DNA of 64,000 nucleotides from Draconibacterium mangrovi (GCF_010586825.1 NZ_JAAAGB010000003.1:248001-312000); one strand, 5' to 3'. Positions 27,322 to 36,928 are shown, numbered from the stretch's first letter. The notes: generated by a model from the sequence alone, not told the origin. Made by a program: numbers and translations.

Positions 27322-28128
27322 ATGAATTGCGAGATCACATCAAACGATATTCGGGTTAACAGCTGGGAGGAATTAACACAGGAAGTTTACCACCAGTCGT
27401 GGAAACCGGATCTTGGACGGTTTAGGTCCGACTTTGCATTTCGCGGCCTCTCCGACTGCCATTATAAACTGGAGAACAGCTTTGTTCGAAACTGCGGAGA
27501 ACGTCCGGAGCTGGAATACCATATGCTGCGTAATTTCCGTAAATATGCCCGTATCGATGATTTTTCTCTGGCAAACACACCACTGCGGGCACTGGTACTT
27601 GCTCAGCACCATGGCTTAGCCACACGTTTGCTCGACTGGACTTACTCTCCCTATATTGCCATGCACTTTGCCACATCGAACACCGAAAAATATGATTTGG
27701 ATGGCGTGATTTGGAAAGTAGATTTTGTTCAGGTAAACCGGCTTATTCCTGAACCGTTAAAAGAATTGCTTACACTTGAAAAATGCAATGCTTTTACCGT
27801 GGAAATGCTGGAATCTGTTTTCCCGACAATTCAGAAACTGGATGAAACCATTGGCAGAGGCCATGCTTTGTTTTTTGAACCGCCATCGATCGACGACCGG
27901 ATTGTAAACCAGTTTGCACTGTTTTCGGTAATGACAAGCGCCACTTCGATTCTGGACGAGTGGCTGGTTAAACATCCCGAACTGTACCGGCGCATTGTTA
28001 TTCCGGCTGAATTAAAATGGGAAGTACGCGACAAACTCGACCAGGCGAATATTACCGAACGGGTACTTTTCCCCGGGCTTGATGGTTTGGCTAGTTGGTT
28101 AAAACGACATTACCGGCCAAAACAATAA
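27322..28128 (+). CDS. FRG domain-containing protein
   Basis: 268 residues. The FRG name motif is visible as FAFRGLSDCHYKLENSF (about 38-54), followed by ALVLAQHHGLATRLLDWTYS (about 93-112) and MHFA (about 116-119), which together define the family. FRG proteins have no settled biochemical role; some occur near phage-defence or ADP-ribosylation systems, but no such partner is adjacent here (a methyltransferase and an aldo/keto reductase are its nearest named neighbours). It lies after a terminator and is probably transcribed alone. Confidence 0.85.
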   Translation: MNCEITSNDIRVNSWEELTQEVYHQSWKPDLGRFRSDFAFRGLSDCHYKLENSFVRNCGERPELEYHMLRNFRKYARIDDFSLANTPLRALVLAQHHGLATRLLDWTYSPYIAMHFATSNTEKYDLDGVIWKVDFVQVNRLIPEPLKELLTLEKCNAFTVEMLESVFPTIQKLDETIGRGHALFFEPPSIDDRIVNQFALFSVMTSATSILDEWLVKHPELYRRIVIPAELKWEVRDKLDQANITERVLFPGLDGLASWLKRHYRPKQ

Positions 28129-28218
28129 TCGAAACAGACAAACAACTGGTTAAAACATTTGCATTCAACAAATTCATCCGCTTACTGTTTTTAATTAAAA
28201 TGACTAAAAAATATCCTT

Positions 28219-29136
28219 ATGACCAACTTTCAAATGAATCGACGAAAATTTATCGGAGCGCTTAGCGCAGGTACTGCACATGTTTTATTTTCGAATCCAC
28301 TATATGCCGGTAATATTCCGGCGCGGAGTCACGATCCATTTCAGTTGGTGGAGTTGGGGAATTCGGGGATAAAAACCACGCTGTTGGGAATGGGAACCGG
28401 AGTACACGCTACCAACCGCACTAGTTTCCTTACCAAGCAGGATAAAAATGCCAGTCTCGATCTGTTGCATCACGCATACGACAAAGGCATCCGGTATTTT
28501 GATTTGGCTGATACCTATGGCACACACGGGCTTTTTGCCGAAGCAATGACGAAAATGAACCGTGAAGAACTAACGCTCACCACAAAAATATGGACACGCC
28601 CGGGTGGCATTCCGGAACAAGAACGCCCCGATGCCAATATTGTGGTGGAGAGATTCCGTAAAGAACTGAATACCGATTACATCGATTTGGTGCAAATTCA
28701 TTGTATGGTTGACGAGGACTGGACAGAAACCTTAAAACCCCAAATGGAAATTCTTTCGAACCTGAAAGCGAAAGGAATTATAAAAGCTCACGGCGTTTCG
28801 GTGCACTCGCTTGATGCCATGAAAGATGCAGTAAAAAGCTCGTGGGTTGATGTTTTGCATGCACGTATCAATCCTTACGGAATTGCGATGGACAAACCCG
28901 ATCCGCAGGAAGTGGTAGAGGTTATTCAGCAATTGCACCAATCAGGGAAAGGCATTATTGGAATGAAACTCGTTGGCAACGGTCAATTACGCGACGACAG
29001 CCAAAAAATAGATAACTCATTACGTTTTGTTTTGGGATTGGGTTGTGTGGACCTGATGTTGGTTGGCTTCGAAACAAAAGATCAGGTTGATAATTACATT
29101 TCGCGAATGGAAACCCAATTAAAGAAACTGTACTAA
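28219..29136 (+). CDS. Aldo/keto reductase with twin-arginine-like signal
   Basis: 305 residues. The N-terminus has NRRKFIGALSAGTAHVLF (about 7-24), a twin-arginine-like export signal, so the enzyme is probably periplasmic. Catalytic residues are visible in order: Asp in YFDLAD, Tyr in TYGTHGLF (about 97), Lys in LTTKIW (about 120) and His in VQIHCM (about 158). The C-terminal NADPH-binding region is shorter than in cytosolic members. Exported aldo/keto reductases are common in Bacteroidetes; substrate unknown. The in-frame ATG at 28234, directly before RRKFIG, is an alternative start. Confidence 0.87.
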   Translation: MTNFQMNRRKFIGALSAGTAHVLFSNPLYAGNIPARSHDPFQLVELGNSGIKTTLLGMGTGVHATNRTSFLTKQDKNASLDLLHHAYDKGIRYFDLADTYGTHGLFAEAMTKMNREELTLTTKIWTRPGGIPEQERPDANIVVERFRKELNTDYIDLVQIHCMVDEDWTETLKPQMEILSNLKAKGIIKAHGVSVHSLDAMKDAVKSSWVDVLHARINPYGIAMDKPDPQEVVEVIQQLHQSGKGIIGMKLVGNGQLRDDSQKIDNSLRFVLGLGCVDLMLVGFETKDQVDNYISRMETQLKKLY

Positions 29137-29275
29137 AAGCAGTTTTCTTCATAAATCGGGGTTCAGGCAAGCCAATGTTAAAAAATATGCACTTCGTAAG
29201 GCCTTGATTTACTGAAAATAACAGATCTGATTAATTTTCCGACTTAAGTACAGAACAATGAGGCGGTAATCCATG

Positions 29276-29283
29276 TAATTTTG
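29276..29283 (+). promoter_or_regulatory. -7 element upstream of sulP
   Basis: TAATTTTG, 20 bp before the ATG at 29304. Confidence 0.5.
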
Positions 29284-29303
29284 CGCGAAATTTCATCAGT
29301 ATC

Positions 29304-30944
29304 ATGAATACAGTATTTAAGCCCAAACTATTTACGATTTTAAAAAATGGCATCAGTAAAAAACAAATTACATCGGATGTACTTGCCGGAGTTGTTGTTG
29401 GTATTGTTGCCCTTCCGCTGGCCATTGCTTTTGCTGTTGCTTCCGGTGTATCGCCCGAAAAAGGACTGATAACTGCTGTAGTTGCCGGTTTTTTTATTTC
29501 GTTTTTAGGTGGCAGCCGTGTGCAGATTGGCGGTCCTACCGGAGCATTTATTGTAATTGTTTACGGAATTGTTCAACAATACGGTGTAAACGGACTCATC
29601 ATTTCTACCGTTTTGGCCGGTATTATCCTTATTCTTTTTGGCTTACTAAAACTGGGGACTTTGCTAAAATTTATTCCCCACCCGCTTATCGTTGGATTTA
29701 CAAGCGGTATCGCATTAGTAATATTCTCTACGCAAATAAAAGATGCGCTCGGTTTAACTATTACAAATCTTCCTTCGGGATTTATCGAAAAATGGCACGT
29801 TTATATCACAAACCTGGGCAGTGTAAATATTACAGCTCTACTGGTAACACTGGCAACAATTGGCATTACGCTCATCAGCGGAAAATTTGTAAAAAAAATA
29901 CCGGGATCGTTTTTGGCCATTATCCTTGTAACACTGGTTGTTCAGCTTTTTAAACTACCTGTTGCAACTATCGAAACCTATTTTGGAGAGATCAGTAATA
30001 CCATTCATTTTACCATTCCGCAAATTCGTTTGAACGATCTGCAAAATTACCTCGAACCGGCGCTTACCATTGCATTGCTGGGTGGTATTGAATCGTTGCT
30101 TTCGGCCGTGGTTGCCGATGGTATGATAAGTGGAAAACACCGCTCGAACACCGAATTAATTGCCCAGGGAATTGCCAACGTGGTTACCCCGTTTTTTGGC
30201 GGTATTCCGGCAACCGGAGCTATTGCACGTACGGCAACCAACGTAAAAAACGGCGGACGCACGCCTATTGCAGGTATTGCACATGCCGTTACCTTGTTGC
30301 TGATTATGCTGTTTTTGGGCAAGTGGGCGAAATTGATTCCGATGTCGTGCCTCGCCGGAATTCTAATAATTGTTGCTTATAACATGAGCGAATGGCGCTC
30401 GTTTGCGTCTATTCTAAAGGGCTCAGTTTTCGATATAATTGTACTACTTACAACATTCATTTTAACGGTATTGGTTGACTTAACTGTGGCCATTGAGGTT
30501 GGTGTGGTGTTGTCGGCTATCCTTTTTATGAAACGGATGTCGGACATTAGCGAAAAACGAATAAATAACATTGTTGACACCGATTTAATTGAAGACTATT
30601 CGCAGCTGCCAAAAGGTGTTTCGGTTTACGAAATCAGTGGACCGTTGTTTTTTGCATCGGCACGTCGTTATTCCGAAGTTATTCAGGAAATCGGGGAAAG
30701 TTGCAACACGCTGATTCTGCGTATGCGCCATGTTTCTTTCATCGACGAAACGGGAATGAAAAACCTGCAGAGTTCACTTAAAATCCTTCAAAACAACGGG
30801 GTAAAAGTTATTTTGTCGGGGGTTTCTTCGCAGCTAAAAACCGACTTGCAGAAACGCCTCAGCCCAAAAGTTATTGATTACATCGATATGGAAGATTCGT
30901 TTGAAAAAGCGCTCGGCTCTGCTAAATCTTTTTCCAACTTGTAA
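29304..30944 (+). CDS. SulP-family inorganic anion transporter with STAS domain
   Basis: 546 residues. About ten to twelve membrane segments occupy residues 25-420. The family signature is visible at LAGVVVGIVALPLAIAFAVA (about 28-47), GGPTGAFIVIVYGI (about 75-88) and GGIPATGAIARTATNVKNGG (about 300-319). A cytoplasmic STAS domain follows (about 440-540), with MRHVSFIDETGMKNL matching the conserved loop. SulP proteins carry sulfate, bicarbonate or other anions into the cytoplasm; the substrate cannot be told from sequence alone. It is monocistronic and followed by a 21-bp repeat array. Confidence 0.95.
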   Translation: MNTVFKPKLFTILKNGISKKQITSDVLAGVVVGIVALPLAIAFAVASGVSPEKGLITAVVAGFFISFLGGSRVQIGGPTGAFIVIVYGIVQQYGVNGLIISTVLAGIILILFGLLKLGTLLKFIPHPLIVGFTSGIALVIFSTQIKDALGLTITNLPSGFIEKWHVYITNLGSVNITALLVTLATIGITLISGKFVKKIPGSFLAIILVTLVVQLFKLPVATIETYFGEISNTIHFTIPQIRLNDLQNYLEPALTIALLGGIESLLSAVVADGMISGKHRSNTELIAQGIANVVTPFFGGIPATGAIARTATNVKNGGRTPIAGIAHAVTLLLIMLFLGKWAKLIPMSCLAGILIIVAYNMSEWRSFASILKGSVFDIIVLLTTFILTVLVDLTVAIEVGVVLSAILFMKRMSDISEKRINNIVDTDLIEDYSQLPKGVSVYEISGPLFFASARRYSEVIQEIGESCNTLILRMRHVSFIDETGMKNLQSSLKILQNNGVKVILSGVSSQLKTDLQKRLSPKVIDYIDMEDSFEKALGSAKSFSNL

Positions 30945-30970
30945 CGGGTATTTCCCGATTCGGAGGAGTC

Positions 30971-31054
30971 ATTTTTTGAGTTAAAGTGCTTATTTTTTGA
31001 ATTGAAGCATATATTTTTTGATTTCGAGTGGTTATTTTTTGAGTTGAAGTACCT
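30971..31054. repeat. 21-bp tandem repeat, four copies
   Basis: ATTTTTTGAnTT begins units at 30971, 30992, 31013 and 31034, exactly 21 bp apart. The second halves vary (AAAGTGCTT, GAAGCATAT, CGAGTGGTT, GAAGTACCT). It lies between the convergent sulP and oxidoreductase genes. Read in the sulP frame beyond its stop, it spells a seven-residue repeat of the FFELK kind, most likely a by-product of the 21-bp period. Confidence 0.9.
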
Positions 31055-31080
31055 GTTTCTTCCGCACTTCCGAAAGGCTT

Positions 31081-32127
31081 CTAAAGCAAAACCGTTTTCC
31101 GCTGTTTATTGCTTAACAGGCAGGCCTCTAAAATTTTTAATACTTCCAGAGCTTCAGCCGGATCAACCGGTAAGGTTTTGTCGTTTCTCATAGCTTTATA
31201 CAATTTATCGTAAAAAATGCGGTAATCACCCGGCATGGTTTCAACCAGTTCTTCCACATACTCGTCGTTTTCGGTGTAAACCAGTGTTCCCCACCAATCG
31301 GTTTCTTCTTTTCCCCAGTCGTCGCCTTTGGGCAAATTACCGGCCTTTAACAGCTCTTCCTGCCCATCAATTCCCCACTTTTTAAAGGTGCCGTACTCGC
31401 CGTTCATAGTATATCTCGGTCCGGGATCCATAACCAGGTACGAGCATTTTAACAAGGCCGAAAAACCTTCATAATCCATTCGAATATCGTAATAATCGGC
31501 CACTTCCCCTCCCGTTCGCACTGTTTTCAAATGTGCGGTAACCGTTTGCGGCTTTCCAAATAGCACATAAGCCTGATCAACCATATGCGACCCCAGGTTA
31601 TACAAAACGCCACAATATTCATCGCCTTCTTCTTTCCAGGTACCGGGAGTAATTTCGGTGCGGTAACGGTCGTAATGCGATTCAAATTCCACCAGCCGGC
31701 CAAACCGTGCTTCCTTAATAACTTTTTGTACCGTTCTAAAATCACCATCCCACCGGCGATTCTGGAAAACAGTAAAAACCAAACCTTTTGCTTTTGCCAG
31801 TTCAATCAGCGCTTGTAATTCTGCACTCCGCAATGTGGCCGGTTTTTCTACAACCACATGTTTTCCGGCTTCCAGCGCCTGCTTTACCATCGGATAGTGA
31901 TACTTATCCGGGGTGTTTACAACTACCAGCTCAACCTCGTTATCGGTTAAAATGTCGTCGTAGGTTTTTACAATCGTCGCATCGGGAAACAACTCTTTCG
32001 ATAAAGTTTTAGAACGTTCGAGCACCAATTTTACTCTGAAATTATGATTTACCTTCAACAAAGGTCCGTGAAATACTTTTCCCGACATACCAAACGAAGC
32101 CAACGCCACTGTAACCTGATTTTTCAT
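31081..32127 (-). CDS. Gfo/Idh/MocA-family NAD(P)-dependent oxidoreductase
   Basis: 348 residues. The N-terminal Rossmann domain shows VALASFGMSGKVFHGPLL (about 7-24) and VVNTPDKYHYPMVKQALE (about 68-85). The EKPATLR motif (about 94-100) and the GSHMVDQAYVLFGKP helix (about 178-192) place it in the Gfo/Idh/MocA family, which oxidises or reduces sugar and cyclitol derivatives. It is convergent with sulP. No neighbouring sugar operon indicates the substrate. Confidence 0.92.
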   Translation of the reverse strand: MKNQVTVALASFGMSGKVFHGPLLKVNHNFRVKLVLERSKTLSKELFPDATIVKTYDDILTDNEVELVVVNTPDKYHYPMVKQALEAGKHVVVEKPATLRSAELQALIELAKAKGLVFTVFQNRRWDGDFRTVQKVIKEARFGRLVEFESHYDRYRTEITPGTWKEEGDEYCGVLYNLGSHMVDQAYVLFGKPQTVTAHLKTVRTGGEVADYYDIRMDYEGFSALLKCSYLVMDPGPRYTMNGEYGTFKKWGIDGQEELLKAGNLPKGDDWGKEETDWWGTLVYTENDEYVEELVETMPGDYRIFYDKLYKAMRNDKTLPVDPAEALEVLKILEACLLSNKQRKTVLL

Positions 32128-32399
32128 GCTCGAAGTTGTATGAAATGAATACTCGCAAAATTCTAGTCAATAAAAATACAGAAATAAGTTTCCCACACAA
32201 AAGTTGCTGAATAACATTCGCCAAACAAGGTATTGTATAACACAAACGCTTCTATTCCACAAAATTTGATTGTAAATTGGTCTGATAAACTAAACTAACA
32301 TTCCGGTTATGAAACGGGCACCAGCATTTATTTTTTCCCAAAGAGTATTTAAGGTGCGAGTTAAATATGATACTGCTGGAAACAAACAATCCTAATCAT

Positions 32400-33122
32400 A
32401 TGAAAAATTTTCTGAATAGTTATCTAATGGAATCGAAATGTATTAACCTCGAATCAGGTGACTACCCCGGACCTTTTCTTACGATTTCGCGACAAGCCGG
32501 ATGCTCGGCAAAACGTATCGCTATTAAACTATCGAAAATCCTTACCGGTTACAGTTACATGTCGGAAACCAAAACCGATGTGGAGTGGAAATATGTTGAT
32601 AAAGCCGTGTTTTTAAATGTTGTAAACGAAATGATTGAAGAACTGAAGTCGGGAGATTTTGAAGATGCGGAAGAGTCGATATTGTTTCTAAAGGAAGTTG
32701 GCCGCGCCTTTTCGGATGAAACGATTTACGACATTTCAGACGACAGACTCATTGCGGCCTTAAAAGGGATTATTTGCCGACTGGCCTACCACGGACGTAC
32801 TATTATTGTCGGGCGTTCGTCGGGAGCCATTTTAAAAGATATACCAAACAAACTGAACATCAGGCTTGAAGCTCCTGCCGACTGGCGAATTAACCGCATA
32901 ATGCAAATTAGAGACATGTCCCGTATGGAGGCTGCAGAGTACATTACGCTGGCGGATAAAAAGAGAGATGCCTTTATTGAAAAGATTATTGGCAGGAAAG
33001 CCGAAAATGAGGATTTTGATGTGATTTTTAATTATGCCTCAATGGAAGACGATCAGATCGTTGATGCAGTAATTAACATATTACGAAATAAAAAAATTAT
33101 TGCTCCTCATTACGAATTCTAA
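32400..33122 (+). CDS. Cytidylate kinase-like family protein
   Basis: 240 residues from the ATG at 32400 (MKNFLNSYL), with an in-frame ATG at 32367 as alternative. The nucleotide-binding loop is FLTISRQAGCSAKRIAIKL (about 26-44), the form seen in the Cytidylate_kin2 family rather than classical Cmk. A later TIIVGRSSGAIL (about 143-154) and the Arg-rich segment DWRINRIMQIRDMSR (about 168-182) match the lid region. The true substrate of this family is unsettled. It is followed by a strong terminator. Confidence 0.85.
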   Translation: MKNFLNSYLMESKCINLESGDYPGPFLTISRQAGCSAKRIAIKLSKILTGYSYMSETKTDVEWKYVDKAVFLNVVNEMIEELKSGDFEDAEESILFLKEVGRAFSDETIYDISDDRLIAALKGIICRLAYHGRTIIVGRSSGAILKDIPNKLNIRLEAPADWRINRIMQIRDMSRMEAAEYITLADKKRDAFIEKIIGRKAENEDFDVIFNYASMEDDQIVDAVINILRNKKIIAPHYEF

Positions 33123-33204
33123 CAAATTTGCTATTTTAGCTAATAGAAGTAACGAAAAAAAATCTTCCGAAAATCGGAAGAAATTAATTAAAATCTCACC
33201 TTAC

Positions 33205-33250
33205 CAAGGCCTTTCTTCGGAGAGGCTTTGCTTTTTGAATTTTTTTTTGA
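33205..33250 (+). terminator. Strong intrinsic terminator after the cytidylate kinase-like gene
   Basis: An 11-bp stem with two G-T pairs (CAAGGCCTTTC with GAGAGGCTTTG) closes a TTCG tetraloop at 33205-33230, followed by CTTTTTGAATTTTTTTTT. A second small hairpin (TCTTCCG/CGGAAGA) lies at about 33161-33181. Confidence 0.9.
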
Positions 33251-33460
33251 GTTTTTAATAAAAAAACAATGACTTTTTTGTGAAAATCTAATAATTAGTC
33301 CGTTACTTTGATATAAGATTTTAATTCGCACTTCACCTGTGTTTGTGATTTTCCGTTTTAACGTCTGACGCGTTCTTTATACTTAACAATAATTTTTTAA
33401 GAATAACGCGGTATAATGCCGCCAATTTTTACATTTATACATTTATATTTTTCTATTTTT
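33251..33460. other. 5' leader of the RRM gene
   Basis: Past the terminator, about 210 bp lie before the ATG. No clean TAnnTTTG hit was confirmed, and no known riboswitch was recognised. Confidence 0.5.
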
Positions 33461-33916
33461 ATGAATCTATTTGTTGCAAAGTTAGACTCATCGATTACAG
33501 GTGACTACTTAAATGAGCTGTTCTCTGCACACGGAGAAGTAGCGTCTGCCAAAGTTGTATTTGACAGAGAAACGGGAAACTCAAAATGTTTTGGTTTTGT
33601 TGAAATGCCAAACGAAGAAGAAGCTAACGCAGCTATTGCTGCTCTTAATGATGCTGAAATTGAAGGAAAACAAATCGTAGTTAAAGAAGCAAATCCTCCA
33701 CAAGAGCGTCCACGTCGTGATTTTAATCGCGGTGGCGGCGGTGGTGGCTACAACCGCGGTGGCGGTGGTGGTTACAGCCGTGGCGGCGGTGGTGGCGACC
33801 GCAGAGGCGGTGGCGGTGGTGGATACGATCGTCGCGGTGGCGGCGGTGGTGGCGACCGCAGAGGCGGTGGCGGTGGTTACGATCGTCGTGGTGGCGGCGG
33901 TGGCGACCGTTGGTAA
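33461..33916 (+). CDS. RRM RNA-binding protein with glycine/arginine-rich tail
   Basis: 151 residues from the ATG at 33461, which begins the RRM at once (MNLFVAKL, the RNP2 strand); the upstream frame adds a hydrophobic unrelated stretch. RNP1 is KCFGFVEM (about 41-48). After residue 80 the tail consists of Gly-rich runs broken by YNRG, YSRG, DRRG and YDRRG, an RGG-like region. Such single-RRM proteins are abundant in Bacteroidetes and cyanobacteria, bind RNA and often respond to growth conditions. The coding sequence of the tail is highly repetitive, so length variation between strains would be expected. A perfect terminator follows. Confidence 0.93.
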   Translation: MNLFVAKLDSSITGDYLNELFSAHGEVASAKVVFDRETGNSKCFGFVEMPNEEEANAAIAALNDAEIEGKQIVVKEANPPQERPRRDFNRGGGGGGYNRGGGGGYSRGGGGGDRRGGGGGGYDRRGGGGGGDRRGGGGGYDRRGGGGGDRW

Positions 33917-33939
33917 GCTTTCCGAAAGATATTTAAAAG

Positions 33940-33969
33940 AAGGTGTTCGATTTTTGAACACCTTTTTTT
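33940..33969 (+). terminator. Intrinsic terminator after the RRM gene
   Basis: AAGGTGTTC (33940-33948) pairs perfectly with GAACACCTT (33956-33964), followed by TTTTT. Confidence 0.93.
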
Positions 33970-34028
33970 ATGGATTATGAGATACTAAAGCTTTTAAATG
34001 TATGCCCTTCGACTTTTTATTGAGTAGT

Positions 34029-35024
34029 TTATAATGTCTTCAACCAGGCTTCAGCCTCAATAAGTTCGGTTTGCTCAGCCGTTTTTACAGCATAGTTAAA
34101 ACCGGGTTGGATACAAAACGATCCGTACTCGCCTTTTGTATTCAATGCGATATAACCGATTTGATGATTTTGATAATCGGGAATCTTTTTGGCGATACGT
34201 CGAACGGCCTCTTCGCAAGACCTGTCGGGCGTCATGCCGCTACGCATTAACTCAACCACCAAAAACGAACCCAGCGTTTTCATTACCAGTTCGCCCGATC
34301 CTGTAGCTGTTGCTCCTCCAACTTCGCCATCAACAAACAACCCGGCACCAATAATCGGCGAGTCGCCTACCCTGCCGGGCATTTTATATCCCATTCCGCT
34401 GGTGGTACAAGCACCTGAAATACGTCCATCTTCATCGAGTGCCAGCATTCCAATGGTATCGTGGTTATCTTCAGTAACATTCTCGATATTGATCTTGTTA
34501 CTGAATTCCTTATTTTCTTTCTTCCACTTCTTCCACTCTTTTTTACGGGCTTTGGTTAGAAGTTTTTCTTTTTCAAAACCATTATCCAGTGCAAATTCCA
34601 ATGCTCCTTTTCCGCTCAGCATCACATGTGGCGTTTTTTCCATTACAAGGCGAGCTACGGAAACCGGATGAACAATGTGCTGCAAATAGGTTACACTTCC
34701 TGCACGCCCTTTCTCGTCCATAATACAGGCGTCGAGGGTAACTTTCCCGCTGGCATCCGGAATTCCGCCTTTTCCTACGGTAATTACATTCGGATCGCCT
34801 TCGGGAACGCGCACTCCCGCTTCCACTGCGTCAAGCGAGTGTCCTCCTTTTGACAAAATCTCCCAGGCAGCCTCATTGGCAGGCATACCATGATTCCATG
34901 TTGAGATTACAACGGGATATTTATTTACTGACTGAAAAACCGAATTTGAAAATGCTTTTGTGGCAACACCGGCACCGGCAAACATTAACGAACTTTTCGC
35001 TAAAAAGGAACGTCGGGAAATCAT
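34029..35024 (-). CDS. N4-(beta-N-acetylglucosaminyl)-L-asparaginase-like Ntn hydrolase (family T2)
   Basis: 331 residues. A twin-arginine-type signal (SRRSFLAKSSLMFAGAG) suggests export. The autoproteolytic site lies at NHDTIGMLALD (about 188-198), where the Thr becomes the N-terminal nucleophile of the beta chain. GRVGDSPIIGAGLFVDGEVG (about 217-236) and TATGSGE (about 239-245) form the rest of the active site. The enzyme cleaves the GlcNAc-asparagine bond of glycosylated Asn. It is monocistronic. Confidence 0.93.
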   Translation of the reverse strand: MISRRSFLAKSSLMFAGAGVATKAFSNSVFQSVNKYPVVISTWNHGMPANEAAWEILSKGGHSLDAVEAGVRVPEGDPNVITVGKGGIPDASGKVTLDACIMDEKGRAGSVTYLQHIVHPVSVARLVMEKTPHVMLSGKGALEFALDNGFEKEKLLTKARKKEWKKWKKENKEFSNKINIENVTEDNHDTIGMLALDEDGRISGACTTSGMGYKMPGRVGDSPIIGAGLFVDGEVGGATATGSGELVMKTLGSFLVVELMRSGMTPDRSCEEAVRRIAKKIPDYQNHQIGYIALNTKGEYGSFCIQPGFNYAVKTAEQTELIEAEAWLKTL

Positions 35025-35049
35025 AACTCAATACTTTTTAAATTATTTT

Positions 35050-35057
35050 CAAAAGTA
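35050..35057 (-). promoter_or_regulatory. -7 element upstream of glycosylasparaginase
   Basis: Minus-strand TACTTTTG, 25 bp before the ATG. Confidence 0.45.
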
Positions 35058-35125
35058 AAGAAAATAAATTCCAAAACTCAGCGCTCCGCCTATTTTAAAC
35101 ATTTAATGTATCTAAATAAAAAGCT

Positions 35126-36928
35126 TTATTCGTGCGAGAAATACTCCAGCGTTTTTCTGTAGTTGGAAAAAACCACTGCACGCGAAATAAAGCCAAGGTA
35201 TTTACCATCATCGATAACAGCAAGATTGTATCGGTTTGATGTTTCAAATTTTTTGGCCACTGTTTCCATATTGTCTTTCGACGAAATATAGAATTCAGGC
35301 ATAAACATCAGGTCTTTAACCATCACCTGATCGTACAGTTCGTGCTCAAAAATAAGGTGCTTCACCTTCGAGAGTTTTACCATACCTTTCAGATAACCAT
35401 CTTCATCTACAATCGGGAAAAGGTTCCGGTTCGATTTTGAAATTGCTTTTACCAGATCGCGCAAACTTGCATCGGGAGAAATAATTTCAAAGTCGTTCTC
35501 AATCAGCTTTTTTACCTCCATCGAGCGTAGAATCGCTTTGTCTTTATGGTGCGTAATTAAATCGCCGGTTTGTGCCAGATGTTTGGTATAAATAGAATGC
35601 GGCTCAAAACGCATTATGGTTACATACGCCACTGTTGAAGTAATCAGCAAGGGAATAAACAAACCATAACCTCCGGTTATTTCGGCGGTTAAGAATATTC
35701 CTGTAAGCGGAGCATGCATTACAGCAGCCATCATTCCGGCCATCCCTGCCAATGCAAAGTTATTTTCGGGTACTCCAAGATCGAAAAAAGTATTGAGCAA
35801 AAACACCAAAAAATAGCCGGCAATAGCACCTGTAAACAATGTTGGAGCAAAAATACCTCCGTTACCGCCCGAGCCGGTTGTAGCCGACATTGCAAACACC
35901 TTAAAAATGAGTATTCCGGCCAGTACCAATAAGACGATGTATGGATTATCTTTCCACTGAAAGAACATGGAATTATTTAATAAATCAGCCCCCTGGTTAT
36001 TAAAAACCGAGTTAATGCTGGTATAACCTTCGCCCCAAAGCGGAGGGAAAATAAAGATTAGAATACCCAGCGTAACAGCTCCGATCAGCACGCGAACAAA
36101 CCAGTTGTTTATGGCGGCAAAATGTTTTTCAAGAAACATGGTTCCGCGGGTAAAATAAATTCCCAACAGGCCGGTAAAAATTCCCACGAGTATGTAAATC
36201 CATATCATATTAATATGAAATGGTGCTATCTGGTCAAAGTGAAGCATTACGCCTTCGCCCATAAAAAAGTACGAGATTACCGTGGCCGACACTGCAGAAA
36301 TCAGTAAAGGAATTAAAAAGGCCATGGTTAAATCGAGCATCAACACTTCTAGAGTAAAAACAATACCTGCCATTGGCGCATTAAAAATACCCGCAATTGC
36401 GCCGGCTGCTCCGCAACCAACCATAAGCGTAATATATTTATACCGAAGCTTAAAAACACGTGCCAGGTTCGACCCGATTGAAGCACCCGTTAGAACAATT
36501 GGGGCCTCCGATCCTACCGATCCACCAAAACCAATGGTTAACGAACTGGCAATCATCGACGAATAAGTTTTTGAAGGCTTTAGCTTACTGCTCTTCTTCG
36601 AAATTGAATAGAGAATTTTAGATACTCCATGCCCAATATCATCGCGAATTATATACCGAACAAACAACACCGTTAGCATTATCCCGATGAATGGATATAA
36701 TAGATAGAGGTAATTAAATCCTTCAACAGAAATTACCTCTGTTAACTCTTCAGCAACAAAGTGGATCAGGTTTTTTAACAACAGGGCGGCCAGTCCGCTT
36801 AACAGTCCTACAATCAGACTAAGCAAATACAAAAAGTTCTTTTCCGGAATTTTTGCAATTCGCCAGGCAACAAGCCGGTTAAGTGACTTATTCAGCAACA
36901 TCTTGTTAATTCGAAATAATCTAAACAT
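35126..36928 (-). CDS. ClC-type chloride channel/transporter with CBS pair, second of tandem pair
   Basis: About 600 residues, starting preferably at the ATG at 36928 (MFRLFRINK), which overlaps the upstream gene's stop as ATGTTTAG; an ATG at 36940 is also in frame. The ClC membrane core has FGGSVGSEAPIVLTG (about 137-151), the position of the gating Glu, and GSGGNGGIFAPTLFTGA near 365-381. Two CBS motifs fill the C-terminal 130 residues (FPIVDEDGYLKGMV and AVIDDGKYLGFIS). The selectivity loop reads GSEAP where the sister gene has GLEGP. It moves chloride or a related anion, possibly exchanged for protons. Confidence 0.92.
   Translation of the reverse strand: MFRLFRINKMLLNKSLNRLVAWRIAKIPEKNFLYLLSLIVGLLSGLAALLLKNLIHFVAEELTEVISVEGFNYLYLLYPFIGIMLTVLFVRYIIRDDIGHGVSKILYSISKKSSKLKPSKTYSSMIASSLTIGFGGSVGSEAPIVLTGASIGSNLARVFKLRYKYITLMVGCGAAGAIAGIFNAPMAGIVFTLEVLMLDLTMAFLIPLLISAVSATVISYFFMGEGVMLHFDQIAPFHINMIWIYILVGIFTGLLGIYFTRGTMFLEKHFAAINNWFVRVLIGAVTLGILIFIFPPLWGEGYTSINSVFNNQGADLLNNSMFFQWKDNPYIVLLVLAGILIFKVFAMSATTGSGGNGGIFAPTLFTGAIAGYFLVFLLNTFFDLGVPENNFALAGMAGMMAAVMHAPLTGIFLTAEITGGYGLFIPLLITSTVAYVTIMRFEPHSIYTKHLAQTGDLITHHKDKAILRSMEVKKLIENDFEIISPDASLRDLVKAISKSNRNLFPIVDEDGYLKGMVKLSKVKHLIFEHELYDQVMVKDLMFMPEFYISSKDNMETVAKKFETSNRYNLAVIDDGKYLGFISRAVVFSNYRKTLEYFSHE

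Noticed and set aside
28219..29136. Linking FRG protein, methyltransferase and reductase as a defence island
   Set aside because: Genes are spaced, one has its own terminator in between, and no toxin, nuclease or NADase partner is present.
31002..31193. 63-codon frame after sulP with FFELK repeats
   Set aside because: Only the 21-bp repeat plus antisense of the oxidoreductase gene; no start signal.
33581..33961. Antisense Thr/Ala-rich frame opposite the RRM gene
   Set aside because: It is the complement of Gly/Arg codons of the RGG tail.
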